A stretch of 20,567 bases of DNA from contig NW_003215060.1 of NCBI RefSeq assembly GCF_000006405.1, forward strand, positions 16,473 through 37,039, given 5' to 3'. The notes under the pieces were generated by a model. That model saw only the letters and a list, made by a program, of their open reading frames with translations. It was not told where the DNA came from and did not search any database. Origin of the DNA: Perkinsus marinus ATCC 50983 (taxonomy: Eukaryota; Perkinsozoa; Perkinsida; Perkinsidae). A program made the translations under genes and the position numbers. Positions 17,963 to 20,567 of the stretch are shown here, piece by piece. Every line of letters begins with the position of its first letter. The stretch's first letter is position 1.

Positions 17963-18406
17963 GTTGCATATACTTCTCACGCGCCACGAAATAGGTCTTA
18001 GAAGAATTGGAATATGATTATATATTAAAATAATATAAAAAGTTTGTTTTATCTTACCCGAGATTCGATCCGGGGACCTTCCGGTCGTCAGCCGCGACGC
18101 ATACCACTAGACCAATCCCACCTTAAGATTGCAAGTGACGATTTTTGAGCGGACATCCTAACGGAGAATCTTAAATCGATTATAGCTCCTACCACAAGCT
18201 ATAAACCAGAAAACGGCTGATGCCATTGTTCCTAAAATTCGATAAGGATTCGTTTGGTACTAGTCCCGACCCGATATTATGGGTAGATCGCGAAATAGAC
18301 CAGGGACGGTACCATCTTCGATGTGTATAAATTGGCTCTGATAACGGGCGGAGGGGCCCTGCCCTCGCCCTGAAAAAAAAGGGCGAAAAATGGTTTCCTC
18401 CACCTA
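17963..18406 (-). repeat. Gamma module, unit 3
   Basis: Differs from gamma of unit 1 mainly at about 18299-18315, where GGTAC and GTCCC upstream can pair with GGGAC and GTACC; unit 1 has lost the GTCCC/GGGAC part. Confidence 0.8.
18051..18129 (-). pseudogene. tRNA-like gamma, copy 3
   Basis: The displaced closing stem ATCTTA/TAAGAT is perfect here. The B box is GGATCGAATCTC. The arm after the loop, CCGGAAGGTCCC, is the same as in tRNA-like alpha. Confidence 0.65.
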
Positions 18407-18776
18407 GCCCGTAGAGGACTCCCTTTCGGGAGAAATTGGCGTACATGACTGGGGACCTTCATATGAGATACTGTAAACACTGGCCGATGGTTCACCGGCG
18501 GTGAATTCAAGTGAAAAGTTGGCTTCCGGTGCTGAGTAGTCAGAGTCACAGAGTCCAGGTGTCGGCCCACTCGTCACTCGTATATCTTGACGATGTTGGG
18601 CCGACATTGCTACTGACTCGCTGTTGAGTCGACGCTTTGCTATCGATCACGGGATCGATAGCTGGGCGGTCTCCACTAGACGCCCTATGCTGGACAATCG
18701 AGATCTACGTATTCACTTGCGCTTTCGCGCATTCTCTAGATTAACCACACAGGATTTCAGGTATCCCGGTGGGAGG
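18407..18776 (-). ncRNA. Delta module: candidate structured RNA, copy 3
   Basis: Very close to copy 1, with all seven stems intact; only a few linker bases differ. Confidence 0.5.
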
Positions 18777-18817
18777 GGGTCCGCGCACCCCACTAAAGTG
18801 GGGACCTGCACGGACCC
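18777..18817 (-). repeat. Nested hairpin in epsilon, copy 3
   Basis: Carries the same wobble as copy 2 and a one-base shortening of the ACCC spacer, outside both stems. Confidence 0.8.
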
Positions 18818-18881
18818 GGTGGGATTCGAACTGCAACCATCTGCACGCAGACCTGGGCGCTTACCACTACGCCAACTCACA
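18812..18881 (-). pseudogene. tRNA-like epsilon, copy 3
   Basis: One base shorter than the other copies, with a deletion in the T-stem side of the B box (GCAGTTCGAATCC). This further argues against function as a tRNA. Confidence 0.6.
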
Positions 18882-18943
18882 CTTCGTTCAATTCAACTAA
18901 CTGATATGCTGTTTTTCTGTCGACTAGAGAAAATATATTAATA

Positions 18944-19016
18944 ATCTGTTGCCGAGAATCGAATCTGGGTTGTCCGCATTGGAGTCCGCTGCACTAACCA
19001 TTAGACTATCACCGAT
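18944..19016 (-). pseudogene. tRNA-like zeta, copy 3
   Basis: The loop CTCCAAT would give CCA (Trp). The arms are an exact direct repeat, GCGGA-CTCCAAT-GCGGA, where pairing would need TCCGC on one side. The B box GATTCGATTCT has one extra change. Confidence 0.6.
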
Positions 19017-19183
19017 ATAGAAATTAGTACTGTGTAATGGGCTGCTCCGATCTCAGAGCCGTAAGATAATCTGGATGGTGGTTCACTGCCTGCCCAGGCC
19101 CTTGAGACACTGTTCCAACCCATTCACTGACTCACGCCACCGTGCAGCAAGCCTATCTCGGCTCTTACTCAATGTAGAAAAAG
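19017..19183 (-). repeat. Eta spacer, unit 3
   Basis: Alignable to the other eta spacers. No gene recognised. Confidence 0.5.
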
Positions 19184-19256
19184 TACATTCACCCGGATTC
19201 GAACCTGGGTCTACGCAGTGGAAGACGTGCATCCTAACCTACTAGACCATACTGAC
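19184..19256 (-). pseudogene. tRNA-like eta, copy 3
   Basis: Same Glu-like D arm and perfect B box as copy 1. A T5 run lies within a few bases of the 3' end on the minus strand, the best-placed Pol III terminator in the array. Confidence 0.65.
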
Positions 19257-19472
19257 TGTGCATGACACGCGTAATGATGACACCCGGAAACTTTGAACAG
19301 GACAGCCATGACTGCTAATACCCACTTCAACCTAATGATTCCTACAGTACATTCCTCGAAACTACACTCGACCCCCTCTTTCTGTATCCAACATCAACTC
19401 ATTCTCAGTACTACCACCCAACTCGTAAACACCCACAGACTATATATATACAAGTGGAATAATGGGCCTACT
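19257..19472. repeat. Theta spacer, end of unit 3
   Basis: Identical by eye to the theta at the end of unit 1. Confidence 0.6.
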
Positions 19473-19557
19473 GGTTGCATATACTTCTCACGCGCCATGA
19501 AATTGTCTATATAAAACATAACCATATCATATAGTATATTAACTGATCACAAGACAA

Positions 19558-19639
19558 CTTGTCCCTTCCCGGGACTCGAACCCGGGACCTTCCGGTGGAA
19601 AGCGCGCGCCCTTACCACTGCGCCAGATCAACTGACAAG
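19558..19639 (-). pseudogene. tRNA-like alpha, copy 4
   Basis: Identical by eye to copy 2. Confidence 0.7.
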
Positions 19640-19646
19640 CACTATC

Positions 19647-19919
19647 GTACCTAAATGACGAGGTCACTATGAACCAAAATCTTTAATCCCCAATTACTCG
19701 TCAGGAAATCTATAAACTGACCCGAGAGTAGCACCATTGTGCTCAGAAGGACCAACCGAGTCGATTGGTAACACTTTCAAGACGGTTCTGAGGCTCAGTT
19801 TCGAGATCGTCTCCAAAAGGGTGTGATTTTGCTGTGAGTAAAATTGCTCATATAGGCGCGCGGGTCCCTCCCCGCTCGCCCGAAAAAAGTAACGCGAAAA
19901 AAAAATTTCCTCCACCTAG
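19647..19919 (-). other. Conserved alpha core, copy 4
   Basis: Identical by eye to copies 2 and 3. Confidence 0.75.
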
Positions 19920-19961
19920 CGGTGTCCGCATGTGCGCTGCGCTAGCATTCCCCCTTTTTGG

Positions 19962-20024
19962 GGGGTCGACCGGTATCGAACCCATGCCTCACGGGTGTGA
20001 GGCTGACCGCTCGACCTTTAGGCT
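19962..20024 (-). pseudogene. tRNA-like beta, copy 4
   Basis: Same sequence as copy 3 by eye. Confidence 0.55.
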
Positions 20025-20098
20025 GTACGGCCTCTGCCGTACTTGAGTGCTGCGCAGCTTTGAGGGGGATGGTTACGTGAGGAGTCTGGCCTACGGCC

Positions 20099-20148
20099 GG
20101 CTCGGCTGTGCAGACCCCACTATGTGGGGCCCCCTACACAGCCGAGCC
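20099..20148. repeat. Nested hairpin in beta, unit 4
   Basis: Identical to the copies in units 1 and 3 by eye. Confidence 0.85.
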
Positions 20149-20202
20149 ATGAGCTTTGAACCGACATCTCATATCATTACATCGGGAATAGCGGTATAGA
20201 AA

Positions 20203-20567
20203 GTTGCATATACTTCTCACGCGCCACGAAATAGGTCTTAGAATAATTAAAATACAGATATATTAAAATAATATAAAAAGTTTGTTTTATCTTACCCGAG
20301 ATTCGATCCGGAGACCTTCCGGTCGTCAGCCGCGACGCATACCACTAGACCAATCCCACCTTAAGATTGCAAGTGACGATTTTTGAGCGGACATCCTAAC
20401 GGAGAATCTTAAATCGATTATAGCTCCTACCACAAGCTATAAACCAGAAAACGGCTGATGCCATTGTTCCTAAAATTCGATAAGGATTCGTTTGGTACTA
20501 GTCCCGACTCGATATTATGGGTAGATCGCGAAAAAGGCTAGGGACGGTACCATCTTCGATGTGTATA
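20203..20567 (-). repeat. Gamma module, unit 4, cut by the window end
   Basis: Follows gamma of unit 3 closely, with its own small changes in the AT-rich part and at about 20530-20545. It keeps the GTCCC/GGGAC pairing. Confidence 0.8.
20289..20367 (-). pseudogene. tRNA-like gamma, copy 4
   Basis: The closing stem ATCTTA/TAAGAT is perfect. It differs from copy 3 by one base (GGTCTCCGG for GGTCCCCGG on the minus strand) just before the T loop. Confidence 0.65.

Larger units (their letters stand above)
19473..19919 (-). repeat. Alpha module, unit 4
   Basis: Matches the alpha of unit 2 in its private bases (CCATGAAA in the leader, GGAAAGC beside the loop), yet is followed by beta, unlike unit 2. 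Confidence 0.85.
19920..20202 (-). repeat. Beta module, unit 4
   Basis: Nearly identical to beta of unit 3. Confidence 0.8.
13371..20567 (-). repeat. Tandem array of pseudo-tRNA/structured-RNA units
   Basis: Four unit starts are seen at 13465, 15708, 17233 and 19473, giving spacings of 2243, 1525 and 2240 bp; the last unit runs off the window. The full module order on the plus strand is alpha, beta, gamma, delta, epsilon, zeta, eta, theta. The second unit lacks beta and gamma. All tRNA-like sequences point to the minus strand. The left edge (13371-13464) is a diverged theta copy, as expected at the end of a homogenising array. Units alternate: alpha copies at 15708 and 19473 match each other best, and the copy at 13465 is closest to that at 17233. 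This implies a higher-order period near 3.77 kb. Confidence 0.93.

Overview
The window looks like nuclear DNA of a eukaryote whose lineage I cannot fix from sequence alone. The evidence is a Helitron-type rolling-circle transposon, a probable GT-AG mini-intron, long microsatellites and many RNA polymerase III-type A and B boxes. I see no bacterial operon structure, and GC content is moderate. A fungus, alga or other protist would all fit.

Layout. 1-512: an open frame cut by the window edge, possibly the end of a host gene. 513-2021: no convincing gene, apart from a nested GC-rich hairpin at 683-728. 2022-10074, minus strand: an apparently intact autonomous Helitron gene. It encodes a very long N-terminal region with several Cys/His clusters, an HUH Rep nuclease (HIH and YxxKY motifs), a Pif1-type helicase and, unusually, a C-terminal GIY-YIG nuclease of the SLX1 type. 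The large frame has no ATG near its 5' end. A 37-codon zinc-ribbon frame just upstream could be joined to it in phase by a 34-nt intron. I could not locate the transposon termini. 10075-13370: no gene seen; low-complexity trinucleotide-rich DNA, a pure (ACT)22 microsatellite and a 25-bp inverted repeat about 670 bp apart.

13371-20567: a tandem array running off the window end. Its full unit is about 2.24 kb, with one shortened 1.53-kb unit. Each full unit carries six different tRNA-like sequences, all on the minus strand, plus hairpin-rich modules. I name the modules alpha, beta, gamma, delta, epsilon, zeta, eta and theta. The tRNA-like sequences keep good A and B boxes, but most have anticodon stems that cannot pair, so they look like pseudo-tRNAs or Pol III/TFIIIC platforms rather than working tRNA genes. 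Two other parts look more constrained or structured: a 273-bp alpha segment that is nearly identical in all four copies, and a delta module that folds into seven short hairpins, with two GAAA tetraloops on the minus strand. Units alternate in type, which suggests a higher-order repeat of about 3.77 kb maintained by unequal exchange or conversion.

The two most interesting parts are the Helitron with a second, GIY-YIG, nuclease and the structured pseudo-tRNA array. I see no sign that they work together.
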